From the NCBI GenBank assembly GCA_963682025.1, contig OY821520.1, positions 179,680,626 to 179,744,625 of the forward strand: DNA of 64,000 bases. The letters run 5' to 3'. The notes beneath the pieces are model-generated. The model was given only the letters and a program-made list of their open reading frames with translations. It did no database searches and was not told the DNA's origin. This DNA comes from Cordilura impudica (taxonomy: Eukaryota; Arthropoda; Insecta; Diptera; Scathophagidae). The number at the start of each line of letters is the position of its first letter. The first letter of the stretch is position 1. The position numbers were made by a program, and so were the translations under genes. Of the stretch, positions 1-11,640 are shown in pieces.

Positions 1-1440
1 TTTAATAATTTTGTAATTTATTGGTTCGGAACAATACGGAATCGGACTGACTTAAAATTTGAGAAACATAATTGAGAGTAAGAGGTTTTATTAATGAATA
101 AGTGTTATATGCAACTTACTATTTTTTTGTGTGTTGTTGTAATTTTAATGTTCGTTCCTTGGATGGGCCCAGCGAGGAATTGATGAAATGTTTAGCTTAA
201 AAGAACATCTTAAATTTCATTAGTAATTAACCTTAAACTCTCATTTAAAGATACTTATAATACATTATATGACAAATTTATAAGGATAGTATAGTTAATT
301 AGATTATATAAATTTATAAACTAGTAATATGGTAGTTTAAAGGATTTTCATTCTTTTTTTTTTATATAAAATAAATGAAAAATAATTGTAAAATTTTGGT
401 TAATTAAACTTATAATTATTAGTGATTTTGAAAGTAGAAAATGGATAAGTGTTGTATCAATTTAGATTATGAGCCATTAGGAATAATAATTTTTTTTATA
501 CATTTTTAAAAGTTAAGGAGAAAACAAGTTAAATATTAAATTTGAAGCTTGTACTTTTTCTTCACAATGTTGAAAGTTGTTGTTTAGAATCATCTCAACA
601 TTTTGTAGAGGTTAACGGGAGTATAGATGGAAATATGATGTAAAAAGAAATGAGCTTAATTTCTCGTGGCTTCAATAAATCTTTCTGTAGACAATCTGGT
701 GGTGGGTGAAAGTTTCCCAGATGGAACCTTTTGTTTTATTTTTTTCCTCTGATGGAAAAAGTCATGTTAAGAAAAGCGATATTTTCTAAATTTTTTTAAT
801 TTATTCTTACCTCTGGGTTTTCGGACAAAAAAAACTTTATTTGTAATTGATGTTGAGCTCAATATAATTGTTAACATTTGTTATGTTAATAATTATTAAT
901 ATATTTTTCCTTATTTGAAACGTTAAATCTCATATATACTCTATATATATGTACATACATATATGAATATTATACACTTTGTTCTTGTTTCAACACTTAT
1001 TTAAATTTTTATAGTTTTGCTTTTTCTTATCCTTTTTTTTCGACTATGCTGGACCACTTTAACTTACTATATAAAAAGTGAAGTTTTAAATATAAAGTAG
1101 TAAGCTCTAAAAAATTATGACGCAGTTTTTTTTTATTTTTTTTGCATCTTTAATGAACGGTATTTAAATTCCTAAATGATTTCGATCTCTTTCCTACATA
1201 TCACTTAATATTTGATAAGTGAAATGTGTATTTTGGTATGCAAATGAGAGAATGCAGCCACAAATAATAAGACAAAAGTAATGTATAGCATGCTATACAC
1301 AACTGTGTACTATAAAGTAGGGGTTTCGTATATTTAAACAACAGAATTTTGATTAGAAATATATGGGAATAGACTTGATTGAAATCCCATTTTATTATTT
1401 TTTTGTTTCTTTGTTTTAGGTTTTTCTATAGGCTTATCTT
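1..1440. other. AT-rich non-coding stretch
   Basis: I see no coding region, RNA gene or clear repeat boundary here. It is AT-rich with many T and A runs and short TATATA tracts near 945-965. It could be intergenic sequence or the first intron of Spt6, whose first exon is not visible in the window. Confidence 0.5.
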
Positions 1441-1446
1441 GAATGT

Positions 1447-2372
1447 TTAAGCAAAAAAAAATCGTAACAGGGCACCCCACAAATAATAGTCCAACGGTGT
1501 CAAATCGCAGCTCCGAGGTGGCCAAACGACATCAGCTCTGCGGCTGATAATGCGATCTTCAAAAACAGGGCGCAAAACATCGAGTGTAGCTTCGGCTGTG
1601 TGGCACGTAGCGCCATCCTGTTGAAACCAAATGTTGCCAATATCCTTCTCTTCAAGTTTTGTGAACAAAAATTCGTTCAACATGGCCCGATAACAATCGC
1701 CATTGACTGTGACGGCCACTCCTTGCTCATTTTCGAAGAAAAATGGCCTAATTATGCCTCTGGACCAAAATCCGCACCAAACAGTGACTCGTTTTGGGTG
1801 TATCGGCTTTTCAACGTATGCGTGCGGGTTTTCTGTGCCCCAAATGCGACAATTTTGCTTGTTTACATACCCGCCAAGATCAAAATGAGCTTCATCTGAA
1901 AAGATGATTTTTTTTTGGCAAAATCGGCATCTTCTGTAAGTCGATCGCAGGCCCACTTAGCGAAGCGAAAACACATTGGATGGTCAGTTGGCTTCAACTC
2001 CTGAACCAATTGGACTTTGTATGGCGTCATACCAAGGTCTTTATGCAAAATTCGTCTCAATGATGCCTCCGAAATGTTCAATTCTTGGGAACGACGGTGA
2101 ATTGATGTTGATGGCGCTTCACGCACACTTTCTGCCACAACAACAATATTCTCGGGTGTACGCACTGTTTTTGGCTTTTCACGCTTTGGTTTATCGATGA
2201 GGATGCCAGTTTCTTTCACTTTTTTCACAAGATAACGAACATACGGAGCTGACGGTGCTTCTCTTCTTCCAAAATCCGCACGCAATTTTCGCACACATTC
2301 TGCAACATTACCATGATTTTCAAAGTAATGTCGCAATATTTCCCAGCGTTGTTCAAGCGTATACACAACCAT
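1447..2372 (-). pseudogene. mariner-family (DD41D) transposase, frameshifted and 3' truncated
   Basis: The minus-strand reading opens at an ATG at 2372 with a helix-turn-helix half (VRTPENIVVVAESV, then RRRSQELNISEASLRRIL). It shifts frame near 1908-1916, a run of nine Ts, into the catalytic half (IIFSDEAHF, NKQNCRIW, WFQQDGATCHTA, WPPRSCDLTPLDYYLWG). The three catalytic Asp of the DDD triad are present, with 41 residues between the second and third, the spacing reported for the rosa clade of mariner-like elements. The reading stops soon after the third Asp, so roughly the last 60 residues are missing compared with the intact relative at 47879-48964. Clear terminal inverted repeats were not found. 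A T/A run at 2459-2474 lies just upstream of the start. The two genes are homologous throughout but clearly different in sequence. Confidence 0.85.
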
Positions 2373-3097
2373 ATTCGTTCAGCGGAAGGATAAAACTAAT
2401 TATCTGTCAAATCAGACATGAGCTAAGTGTTACCATTCACGAAATAAGCATTAGTTGAAAAAAAAAAAAAAAATTTAGATGGCGGACCCTTTATATACTA
2501 GAGGTCTGCACAAGCACATTCAAAGGACGTTTGAATACATTCTATAATGTAGGAGTTACTTCATGTCGTTGCATTTCTCACTTCATAACTGAATGAATGA
2601 TTGCTAACGACAATAACAGAAAATGAGAACATATAAAAATGAATAGTGATTGAGCAAAATTTTGTGAATTTGTGTACTCAAAACGAATGTGTGTGTTATA
2701 TTAGGATTTGTTCGAAAGCTAATATGACTTCTCTTTCATTCATTTTTATGAATTCATAACCGAGTATATTCCAAAATTATTATGATGTAGTCGTAGAGTA
2801 TATGGTGTATAATGTTTTGACATATACTCAGTCCTGCAGTTTAAAATTTTGGATGCCATATACTTTACTCATTATATCCTACTGCAAAATATGAAAAATT
2901 AATGATCCAATACAGTTAAGATTTAAAAAAGTTTTATTAATAAAAAAAAAAAAAAAAATTCATTTATTAAATTCTATTTATAATTTAAAATGATATTAAA
3001 ATTTTATTTCATTTAAAATTAAAAGAAAAAATGTGTGTGCATATATCACTTATTATTTTGTTCAGTTAATGTTTTTTAAATTCATTTTCTGGTAAAT

Positions 3098-3624
3098 TTG
3101 AAATTAAAAACATTATTTGATTTATGCAATACTGCAATACTGGATCTTTTTTCAGATATTAAATTTCATCCAGCAGAAAAAGTCCTTTCCGATGCTGCGC
3201 TGCTGGCTGGAATTGCTAATATTTTGCAACTTACTTTAAAAAGGAGAGGAAATTCTATTTTATGCAAATCCCACCACTGCAAAATATTGAATTCCTCGTG
3301 TAATTGTACCTTAGTTTCTTGATATTTACTTATTTCCGTAGTAATATTATCAACCCTAGCGAAAAATTCTGTTGATGGCATAAAATCAGAGAACAATGCA
3401 CTAATTTCATTGGAAATTGGTGTTACAATCTGGAGTGGGTCTGACTGGTTTTCTTCTTGTAGTTCTTGGCAGATTCTCATAAGGCGATGACATTCTTGTT
3501 TAACTAATTGTTTTTCGTCATCACTAAATTTAATCATTGTATTAAGAGGTGGAAACAGAAATAATGCTATTTTATGATATATTGTTAAGTTTTTAAATAC
3601 TACGGAATCTAAATTATTACACAA
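3098..3624 (-). pseudogene. hAT transposase C-terminal (dimerisation) fragment
   Basis: The reading ends in the hAT dimerisation motif: WWDLHKIEFPLLFKVSCK followed by IPASSAASERTFSAG. A TGA stop at 3166-3168 comes right after FSAG. The same frame then continues with NLISEKRSSI, the usual hAT continuation, to about 3100, so the stop is a disabling mutation inside the domain. No upstream catalytic Asp region is recognisable. It lies inside the inverted ends at 2499/6921 and is probably the remnant of that element's own transposase, which is inference. Confidence 0.85.
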
Positions 3625-4234
3625 TTTTTCTTTAAACTGCTTAATTACTTCTATGTCAGTAATATCAGCACCATATATTTATTTTAATTTATATATATGT
3701 ATAAACATAAACGAGGTGAATTGTTGGATAATTTTCTCCTTCCAACTGTTTTGATGTTTTTTCAAATTCTTCTAAAATTTTTATCAGTTCCGTTAATATG
3801 TTTACATTTATATTGCTAATTCTTTGTAACTGGTTTTTTTATTGTAAAGTATGGACAATCTCTGGATTGAGTTATGATGTTCATGGACTTCAAACATGTT
3901 ATTTGTGAGAAAATCGATTTATAGTTTTTTAAAAACTGTTTTATGTACGATATACCGTATGAGGCCGGTCGCTAGAAACGATATATCTTCATAGTTTTGT
4001 TCCGAATTACTTGAAATTTCGGTACAACACTCTCGAAAGGGTTTTAAAACCTTATCCCCTTAATACATTTAATACATTTGACTATTTCTGAATATCAAAT
4101 CGAAAAAAAAATGTTATTGAATTTATATACCGCTGTGACGTAATTTTGGCACGTTCTTTTTGGTAACTCTTATTACCGTTTTGAGTACAAAAAAATATTC
4201 TTAAAGATTCTATGCCGGGTATTCCTCTTTAGAA

Positions 4235-5145
4235 TTCCATAAAATACAAACAAGTGAGAAAATTATATTCGATCTAGGCCGATTATACGATACCCTATAC
4301 TATGGTTTAGAGACCCTATCTATTCGGTCCAACTAACTTGTAGAAAATAGGCATAAACCAAATTTGAGTGGCATTGTTACTAATTTTTTTGGCCGATCCT
4401 GACCATATTAGGCAAAGTCACTTATATTTTGAAAAAATATATACAAACCAAATTTGAGAAAAATCTGTGCAATATTTTTGTTTTTTGATAGATTTAAGTG
4501 AAAATCGGGAAGCACCTTTATATGGGGGCTATGACAAAGAATTGCCATATGGGGTTTATTTTTGGACAATTAACAAATGGATGTAATAAACATACACCAA
4601 CCCAATTTGACTGAGATCTATATATATTTAATCCTTTAATTCCTAAGAGGAACATAGAGACGTGAGATCTATATGATAATTTGTATGTTATAGCAATTTA
4701 AGTTGATTTCATAGGGTTATTTGTATGGGGACTCGGTCTGAACATGGACCGAGTTTCACCAATTTCAATAGCGTTCATCCTATAAAAGCTTATATGTGAC
4801 CTTCTCCGAGAAAAGGGATCAGTGTGTCAAAAAACGGGTTGTGTCAAAAACGGTGGATTCTGGTGCAGTCTCTTTAATTGCGTTTTCTCAAAACTTAATT
4901 TTCACACACTAGGTCCCTTTTCTCGGAGAAGGTCACATATACCAAATTTCATTAAAATATATTCATATCTGCGACCTGAAGTTCACATGGACACCCAGAC
5001 AGACAGACGGACAGACGGACATCGTTAAATAGACTCAAAAGTGATTCTGAGTCGATCGGTATAATAAAAGGGACTAGGTCAAATATTTTTGGTAGTTACA
5101 GCACAAAATCATTATATCCAAACCACATAGTGGTACAGGGTATAA
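4235..5145 (+). repeat. mini-me-like interspersed repeat with GTCY-type microsatellite
   Basis: The repeat carries fly-type landmarks: a stretch read as atatgggggctatgac, a CAGACAGACAGACGGACAGA microsatellite near 4996-5020, the phrase gattctgagtcgatcggtat, and a tail ggtacagggtataa. A second copy of the same repeat lies in opposite orientation at about 46265-46925. A proto-microsatellite of the GTCY type is a hallmark of dipteran mini-me elements. The family name is given on that resemblance only. Short open frames inside it are not genes. Confidence 0.6.
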
Positions 5146-5417
5146 CTAGTTTTTTTTTGGTTCTTACCTTTTCACTATATTTTTACTTATCACTTTTATG
5201 ATTTTTACACATTGAACTTTCGCGATCAACTGACGATAAATAATAAAAGCAAGTATAAGTTCTTAATTTACAAATAAATTTTGCACACGATTATTGTAAA
5301 AGTTTTCAAAATCGAATTTAATTTTTATACCATATACCACTATGCGGTATACAATACTATTGGAATACCTTTATTATTATTACATAGTGTTTATTAAGAT
5401 CATTGTTTTGTTTTTGT

Positions 5418-5790
5418 TTAACCGTGCACAATCATGTCTACTTTCTTACAACCACAATATGTATGCAAGAGAAGTGAAATGGTTCTGCATGCCCAGTTTT
5501 TTTATATAAAAAACCTGTTTTTGGACTATTATTTTGTTACTAAGTGAGAACATTAGTTGTGATCAACCATGCACAATCATGTCTACTTTCTTTCTTACAT
5601 ACACAATGTGTATGTAGGAGAAGTGAAATGATTCTACATTCCCAAATGTGTTCTATAAAAACCTGTTTTGATATAAAGTTTAGTTACTGGGTAAAATCAA
5701 TAATCTTTTATTTTCTACTTGTTGCCAGGGGTAAATTATGATTCTGCATGCCCAGTTTTATATTGGTGTTTTCTTGTAAGAGTAAATAGA
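5418..5790. repeat. tandem repeat of about 145 bp, two and a half copies
   Basis: The phrase gcacaatcatgtctactttc occurs at about 5427 and again at about 5572. Both are followed by a variant of gagaagtgaaatg.ttct.cat and by aaaacctgttttt. A third partial unit restarts at about 5731 with attctgcatgcccag. No coding content is seen. It lies inside the hAT-like bounded region. Confidence 0.6.
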
Positions 5791-5879
5791 AAGGCGTGCA
5801 TAATCATGATCAGTAGTTTAACCCTTTTACAATACATTTTCATTATTTGAAATTATTATAAGAAGACTTGTAAATTAGA

Positions 5880-6050
5880 TGATTGATTTTTAATTTTTAA
5901 TTCTTAATTTTTAATTTTTGATTTTTAATTTTTTATTTTTAATTTTTAATTCTTAATTTTTAAATTTTAATATTTAACTTTTAATTTTTAATATTTAACT
6001 TTTATTTTTATTTTTTATTTTTATTAATTTTTAATAGTTAATTTTAATGA
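5880..6050. repeat. TTTTTAATTTTTAA low-complexity array
   Basis: This is a quasi-periodic T-rich array of TTTTTAATT-type units. It resembles the longer arrays at 6935-7325, 10670-10960 and 60930-61180. It contains no gene. Confidence 0.7.
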
Positions 6051-6209
6051 TAAAAAAATATGTTGTAAAACTTGCTTAGGCCAATGTGATACGTGCAGTA
6101 TTAATACGCACACAACTGTAATGACTTCGACAATAAGAAGTATTACAACATATACAACATATCTTAAGAAAAACAACAAACACACTGAAAAATTTTATTT
6201 TTTCAAGAG

Positions 6210-6510
6210 TTTTTTCAAAGTTTCATTCATATCTCGTGAGCCCTTTAACCGATTTTGACGATTTTAAATAGCAACTCCTTTGGTATGTAAGTTAACGATT
6301 TTAAATAAAAACGAACGGTCTAGCTTAGATATTGACGGCGTGACCATAATTACACAGACAGACGGTCATCGCTAAATCAACTTCCCTTGTTATAATGATC
6401 AAGAGAGTATATGGTTTTTGGGTCTCCGGAATTTATTTCGATGCGTTACAAACGGAATGACAAACCTATATATACCCTCTGCCACTGAGGTGTGGAGGGT
6501 ATAATAAAAA
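6210..6510 (+). repeat. second mini-me-like repeat variant
   Basis: It contains acacagacagacggtcatcg, then gatgcgttacaaacggaatg, and ends ccactgaggtgtggagggta. The motif gatgcgttacRaacggaatgacaaac recurs at about 23048-23075, and the ending gtgtggagggtata recurs at about 12636, so three loci carry pieces of the same family. It lies inside the hAT-like bounded region. Confidence 0.55.
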
Positions 6511-6934
6511 CCTACGACATAATTCTGGAACGACTATAATTTTCTTACTTGTTTTTAATCAAGATGGCTTTGCTACATATGTATGAATTCGAATGTTAAG
6601 TGTAAAATTGATTACACGCCATATACTCTACGAATACATCATAATATTTTTGCAACATGATCGGATTCTTAAATGTGAATGAAATATAAGTCATAATAGC
6701 TTTCGCACAAAACTAAGATAACACACACATTCTTTTTTTTGAGTACACAAATTTACAACATTTCGCTCACTCACTATTCATTGTCATATGTTCTCACTCT
6801 CTGTTATTGTCGTTAGCACTCATTCATTCGGTTATGAAATTAAAATGACAGTATTTGCGTGTACGCTTCAGTATATACAATACTGAAGACATATAATCAA
6901 ATGTGCTTGTGCAGTCCTCTAATAGCTAGTCATT

Positions 6935-7325
6935 TTTATTTTTGAATTTCTCATTTTTAATTTTTAGTTTTTTGGTTTAAATTTTTAACTTTTAATTTTT
7001 TATTTTTTATTATTCATTTTTCAATTTTCATTTTTCATTTTCCATTTTCAATTTTTCATTTTTAATTTTTCGTTTTTAATTTTTCAGTTTACATATTTCA
7101 TATACCATAATCCATTTTTCAATTTTTATTTTCCATTTTTATTTTCCATTTTTCGTTTTTAATTTTTAGTTTTTAATTTTTAGTTTTTAATTTTTTATTT
7201 TTCATTTTCCATTTTTCTTTTTTTTTAATTTTTTCATTTTTAATTTTCAATTTTCCCTTTCTCATTTTGCATTTTTAATTTTTAATATTTATTTTTATTT
7301 TTTTATTTTTTATTTTAGTAGTATA
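6935..7325. repeat. low-complexity TTTTTMATTTTTAG/C array
   Basis: This is a long array of T-rich units (attttcaatttt, tttttagttttt, ccatttttcatt). It starts directly beyond the right hAT-like end at 6921 and runs up to the Polinton-derived repeat region. No gene is present. Confidence 0.75.
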
Positions 7326-7329
7326 TTTG

Positions 7330-7560
7330 TGGGGTTTATAACCCACTTTTTCGTACATTTGGTGGAGCGTATTTAGTTCCAATTGTCACCGCAAGTAGTA
7401 CCGCAGAGGGCGCCACCATATTCACCACGTTTAGCAAAAACTCACACTCATATTCATCTTACTTGGAGTTGAAAACCTAATGTTTAGCAAATCCAACACC
7501 CATATTCACCTGACTTATAGTCAGCAATACTATTGATCATGTTGAATTTCGCAATTTTTT
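7330..7560. repeat. short repeats of the TTTAGCAAAACTCACACCC type
   Basis: Units of the form ttgaaaaccNaatgtttagcaaa followed by tcacacccatattcacc occur here at about 7430 and 7470. They recur near 7590, 8967 and 9030, and in reverse at about 12545-12625. They flank and partly fill the arms of the neighbouring inverted-repeat element. No coding content is seen. Confidence 0.6.
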
Positions 7561-8461
7561 ACAAACCAAAAGCCTTACTTTGAGTTGAAAACTTAATGTT
7601 TAGCAAGTCTCGCAACATATTCACCTTACTTAGTTAGCAATTCATATTAAGAAACCTTTTAAAAAATTTTTTTGTATCGCCCTCTGACTTAAACTATACA
7701 GTAGAAGGTGATTGAAATTGTTCAATCTATTTTTATTAACTGTTTTATTTGAAATTAAAATTTTTACATTTAGATATATTATAGTAGAAATACATTAGTT
7801 TTTTTTGCTTCTTCTTCTTTCCTTGTGGTGTAAGGTATTTTCAACTTATAATTTATATGCTTATATTTTTGCTGCTGTAAAGTTTGGTTTGTCTTTAATT
7901 GATCGAATATTTAGTTTATTTTTATTAAATGTGTGTTAATGTGTTAATAAAATAATTAAAATGTAGGTACATTGCATTTTTCTTAGAACATTTAAATGTA
8001 GGGTAGATAGGTATTTTTCAGTTAGTTATTTTTTTTTTCATAAGGAATACTTTATTTAGAAAAAATTCTTTTTAATAGTTAAAGTTTTTTTCGTTTATAA
8101 AATTATATGATATATTATTTTATTAAACCTATAAGTAATTCAATGAAAAAATTTCTTTTTTTATATTTATCATATTTAAATTTTTATTTCAAAATACTGT
8201 TGAAATCATATTTCATATGATCAAATTTTTTAGCTATTTTTTTTTTATATTTTCACGTATCTTTCAGTTAGTTCCTATAATTCTTTTTCATTTCCAATAT
8301 ATGTTAGCTTCGTTATTAAGTAAAAATATATCCAATTTTAATGTTTATTATTATAATTTAAATATCACTTTTCAGACTTAAATATTTATTTACTAAATTT
8401 GTTATTACATCACACCAAATCTTTATATTTTTTCAAATATCGATTTTCAAACAATTTTTTA

Positions 8462-8963
8462 AAAGCTGCGTTCACACTATGTGTTTTGCTTGTGTTTTTC
8501 TTATTTTTTTAGCACGTGCAATTTGCACACATGGTGTGAACCCTTTCAAACATTGTTTATGTACAATACATTTGGCAAGACATATGTAAATTTTCAATTA
8601 GAGCAGCTTCTATTTTGGCATGATAAACATATGAAAACACAACACTGCTTGTGGCGAAAGAAAAACAGAGTAAATTATAAAGAACAATATTGAAAGAAAA
8701 ATAAATTGTTTAATATTAACAATTAAAAAATATGTAAAATATATAACATTATTTTTAACAATAAATTTTTGTAAATTCACAAATTAAATCAGCTGTTGTT
8801 TACATTTAGAGGCTATATCATACAGAAATACATATGTACGTTTGAACGCAAAAATTGTGAATCGTATGTAAAATGCCAATTTTGACACACACACGGAATT
8901 ACGTATGGATCGTAAAACTGAATTTACATATGGAAAATACACATAGTGTAAACATACCTTTAG
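8462..8963. mobile_element. ~500-bp MITE with inverted ends
   Basis: The left end reads aaagctgcgttcacactatg. The right end in reverse complement reads aaaggtatgtttacactatg. The sequence outside (gattttcaaacaatttttta on the left, agttgaaaaccgaatg on the right) belongs to the surrounding repeat. The short open frames inside are not coding. No target duplication could be fixed. Confidence 0.55.
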
Positions 8964-9120
8964 AGTTGAAAACCGAATGTTTAGCAAAACTCACACCCAT
9001 ATTCACTTTGCTTAACAATCCAAAAGCCTTACTTAGACTTGAATTTCACAATGTTTAGCAAAACTCACACCCATATTCACCATACTTATAGTTAGCAATA
9101 CTAATAACCATGTTGAATTC
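8964..9120. repeat. two further units of the TTTAGCAAAACTCACACCC repeat
   Basis: The phrase gtttagcaaaactcacaccc occurs at about 8979 and 9052. Each is followed by atattcac and by a variant of cttatagttagcaatact. They match the units at 7430-7640. No gene is present. Confidence 0.6.
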
Positions 9121-9599
9121 CACTTATGGCGCACTTTAAATATTCCAGTACGTCTTTTAGGATGACAGCACTAGTTTTTTTGGCTGGCAGCACTATTTTT
9201 TAGAAGATTAACATTAAGATCCACATCAGTAAGATTTTTTTTCACTTAAATTTGAATTTAAATACATTTTATATATTCTATTGAATTTTTTTTTTAAAGC
9301 TGACAGCATTTTTTGATTGAGAAAACCCATTTTTTAGGTTTATTTGAGAAAATATTCTTTTATTCAAGTCTATATGTTTCTTTCTATTGAATTATTCCAA
9401 TATGTTTTTTTTTTGTTTCAAATTAAGTTAAATTATAACCAATTTTAATATCACTTTTCAGACTTTAATATTTATTTACTAAATTTGTTATTACATCAGA
9501 CCAAATTTTTATTATTATTTTTTTTTTTTTTCAAATATTAACGATCAAATCTTCATTTGTTTTAAAATATTAACGATTTTCAAACATTTTTTTATATTT

Positions 9600-10070
9600 G
9601 CTTTTCAATTATTTAATCTAAGTTTTCAGTTTTCAGGTTTTCAATTTTTAATTCAAGTTTTTAAATTTTTAGTTTTTAATTTTTAGTTTAATTTATTATA
9701 GATAGGTGTCTTTCAGTTAGTTCCTATATTGTTTTTCATTAATATTTTAGATTTTCATCCTTATTGTTTTATTTTAGAGTTTTATAAAGGGTTGTAATAA
9801 CTAGAATCATTTATAAAATTTTATAATTTTATTAAAGGTAGAACTAATTCAAATAAAGAATTTTAAACAGCGCACTAACATGAAGTCATGTTTCTATGCT
9901 TTTTTATATTTTTAGTCTTTATATTTTTAATTAAGTTTTAGTTTTTTAAACTTTTATCTATTTAGTTTTTTTTCATTCTGATTTTTCAATTTTTAGTTTT
10001 TAGTTTTTATATTTGCTTTTAAATTTTTTTATTTAAGTTTTTAGTTTTTAAGTTTTCAATATTCCAAACA
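9600..10070. repeat. T-rich arrays and repeat body shared with the right edge of the window
   Basis: Arrays of tttttagtttttaattt occur at 9620-9710 and 9900-10070. Between them is a unique-looking block containing cagcgcactaacatgaagtc. The same block appears in reverse complement at about 63500-63540, with gacacctatctataataaa beside it at 63738. This ties the two loci to one family. Confidence 0.65.
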
Positions 10071-10669
10071 ATTTTAGAGATTAATTTAAGGAAGTTGTAT
10101 ATTTCTTTCAATATCATGTTTTTTTTTTACTGAATAATCATATACAAAGTATACAAATAATCTTTCTTAAATGGTTTGCTTGCTAAAAAGCTTAGGAACA
10201 ACAAAAATTTTATATTTAGTCTAATTTAAGTTTTTATTGTAATTTTTCTACCCAAAGCTTCCTACAAAAGCTTCCTACAATATATCTACAAAATTAATTA
10301 AATTTACTAAAATTTAAACATATTTCTGTAATAATTTATTGATATATTGAAAACTTACTGAATTCTTAGATTTTTTTTTTCATATTAACAAAATTCATAT
10401 GAAGTTCTTTTGTACAGTTTTTTCTTTACACATATGAAAATAAATCCATTTAGTTGCGATTATTTCGATAATTTGTATGAAAAATTAAAAACCGAATTTT
10501 TAATACAAAAAAAATCTTTACCTTTGGTTATTTCTGAAATTTTTTATAAGACTTAATAAAATATTTTGTTTACAAAATGAATTTTTGTGGGAAACCATTT
10601 ACTTTTTAAACACACATTTTCTCAAATCTTTAATCGTAAGTCTATTGATTACACATTTTTTTATACCTT

Positions 10670-10960
10670 TTATTGTCTTAACTTTTATTTTTAATTTCAG
10701 TTTTTTAATTTTCGATTTTTAGTTTTTTAATTTTTTGATTTTTAATTTTTAATTTTTATTTTCTTAATTTTAGTTTTTGATTTTCAGTTTTTAATTTTTA
10801 GTTTTTTAATTTTAGTTTTTGATTTTAAATTTTTAATTTTCAGTTTTTTAATTTTAATTTTAGTTTTTGATTTTCAATTTTTAATTTTTAGTGTACTAAT
10901 TTTAGTTTTTGATTCTCAATTTTTAATTTTAGTTTTTTTAATTGGTATATTTGACCTTTC
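10670..10960. repeat. T-rich low-complexity array inside the Polinton-derived repeat
   Basis: The array consists of attttcaatttttaattttagttttt-type units. It follows cttaacttttatttttaatt and precedes tgacctttcaaaactaattt. The 60930-61180 array sits between the same flanks, so it is an inherited part of the element and not a local expansion. It has no credible coding content. Confidence 0.7.
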
Positions 10961-11159
10961 AAAACTAATTTTTAATATAAAAATTAATTTTTAATTTTTA
11001 GAATTTATCAAATGTATTTTCATCTAGAACAATTAGTTTTGACTATTTAATTATCATTTTCTAAAATTTGTCCAATAACTCTATTTAAAACTGAAGAAAT
11101 AATCATTGGTAAAATTCCTCCTTTTTGAATAAAAAATATCTACAAAATTAATTAAAGTT

Positions 11160-11545
11160 CAATAATTTTCCATATACTCATATATATAGTATATCGACCT
11201 TCTTCTGAATTTAAGTTTCTGTGTTTTAGAATTCTCTAATTAGGCTTTTAAGGTCATGTACTTTTGAATTTTAAATAAAAAACATTTATTTAATTTTCAT
11301 TGTCCAACGTTTCGCTGGTATTTTTCCAGCCTCTTCAGGACTATATTTTATTAAATAAATAATTTTTCGTCAAATTTTGCAGTTAATTTTCAAAAATAAT
11401 AATTGTTTTACACAGTACATATAACACGACAAAAAACACATATTTAATTTAAAAAACAATTGCAAATAAAAATTAAAAATATCACAGTTAAAATTTATTC
11501 TAACGCTACGTATCACAGTTTTGGCCTTCTACTAAGTAATTGCAA
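11160..11545. mobile_element. ~390-bp insertion, possibly Penelope-like (PLE) terminal fragment
   Basis: Compared with the parallel copy near 61300-61340, this locus has extra DNA between gaataaaaaatatctaca and attaattaaaattactaaaa. Within it, on the minus strand at 11298-11340, is a hammerhead-ribozyme-like core, a feature known from Penelope-like element termini. No reverse transcriptase or GIY-YIG sequence is present, so the assignment rests on that motif only. Confidence 0.4.
11298..11340 (-). ncRNA. minimal hammerhead-ribozyme-like motif
   Basis: Read on the minus strand, the order is CTGAAGA, a GCTGG/CCAGC helix closing an AAAAATA loop, GAAA, then the self-complementary ACGT. These are in order the CUGANGA core, stem II, the GAAA core and a minimal palindromic stem III. 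The flanking GTCC and GGAC could form stem I, but only by using one core base, and one extra G lies between the core and stem II. The motif is therefore imperfect and activity is doubtful. Confidence 0.35.
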
Positions 11546-11640
11546 GTGTGTAGTAAAATTAATTAAAATTACTAAAATTTGAAGGCACATATTTCTCTAA
11601 TAATTTAATAAAATATTGAAACCTTATTCTATCACCATTA

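Larger units (their letters stand above)
2499..6921. mobile_element. region bounded by hAT-like inverted ends
   Basis: The left end begins TAGAGGTCTGCACAAGCACA. The right end, read in reverse complement, begins TAGAGGACTGCACAAGCACA. The similarity between 2499-2830 and 6560-6921 extends for some hundreds of bases in inverted orientation. A hAT transposase fragment lies inside at about 3098-3624. The 8 bases outside each end (ttatatac and atagctag) both fit the hAT target pattern nTnnnnAn but do not match each other. The two ends may therefore come from different copies joined by recombination. Mini-me-like repeats were later inserted inside. Confidence 0.5.

Noticed and set aside
1600..2200. 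+ strand open frames
   Set aside because: They are antisense shadows of the mariner-type transposase on the minus strand.
4980..5030. Possible CRISPR-like short repeats (CAGACAGACGGACAGACGG)
   Set aside because: This is a simple microsatellite of a dipteran repeat. There are no spacers and the genome is eukaryotic.
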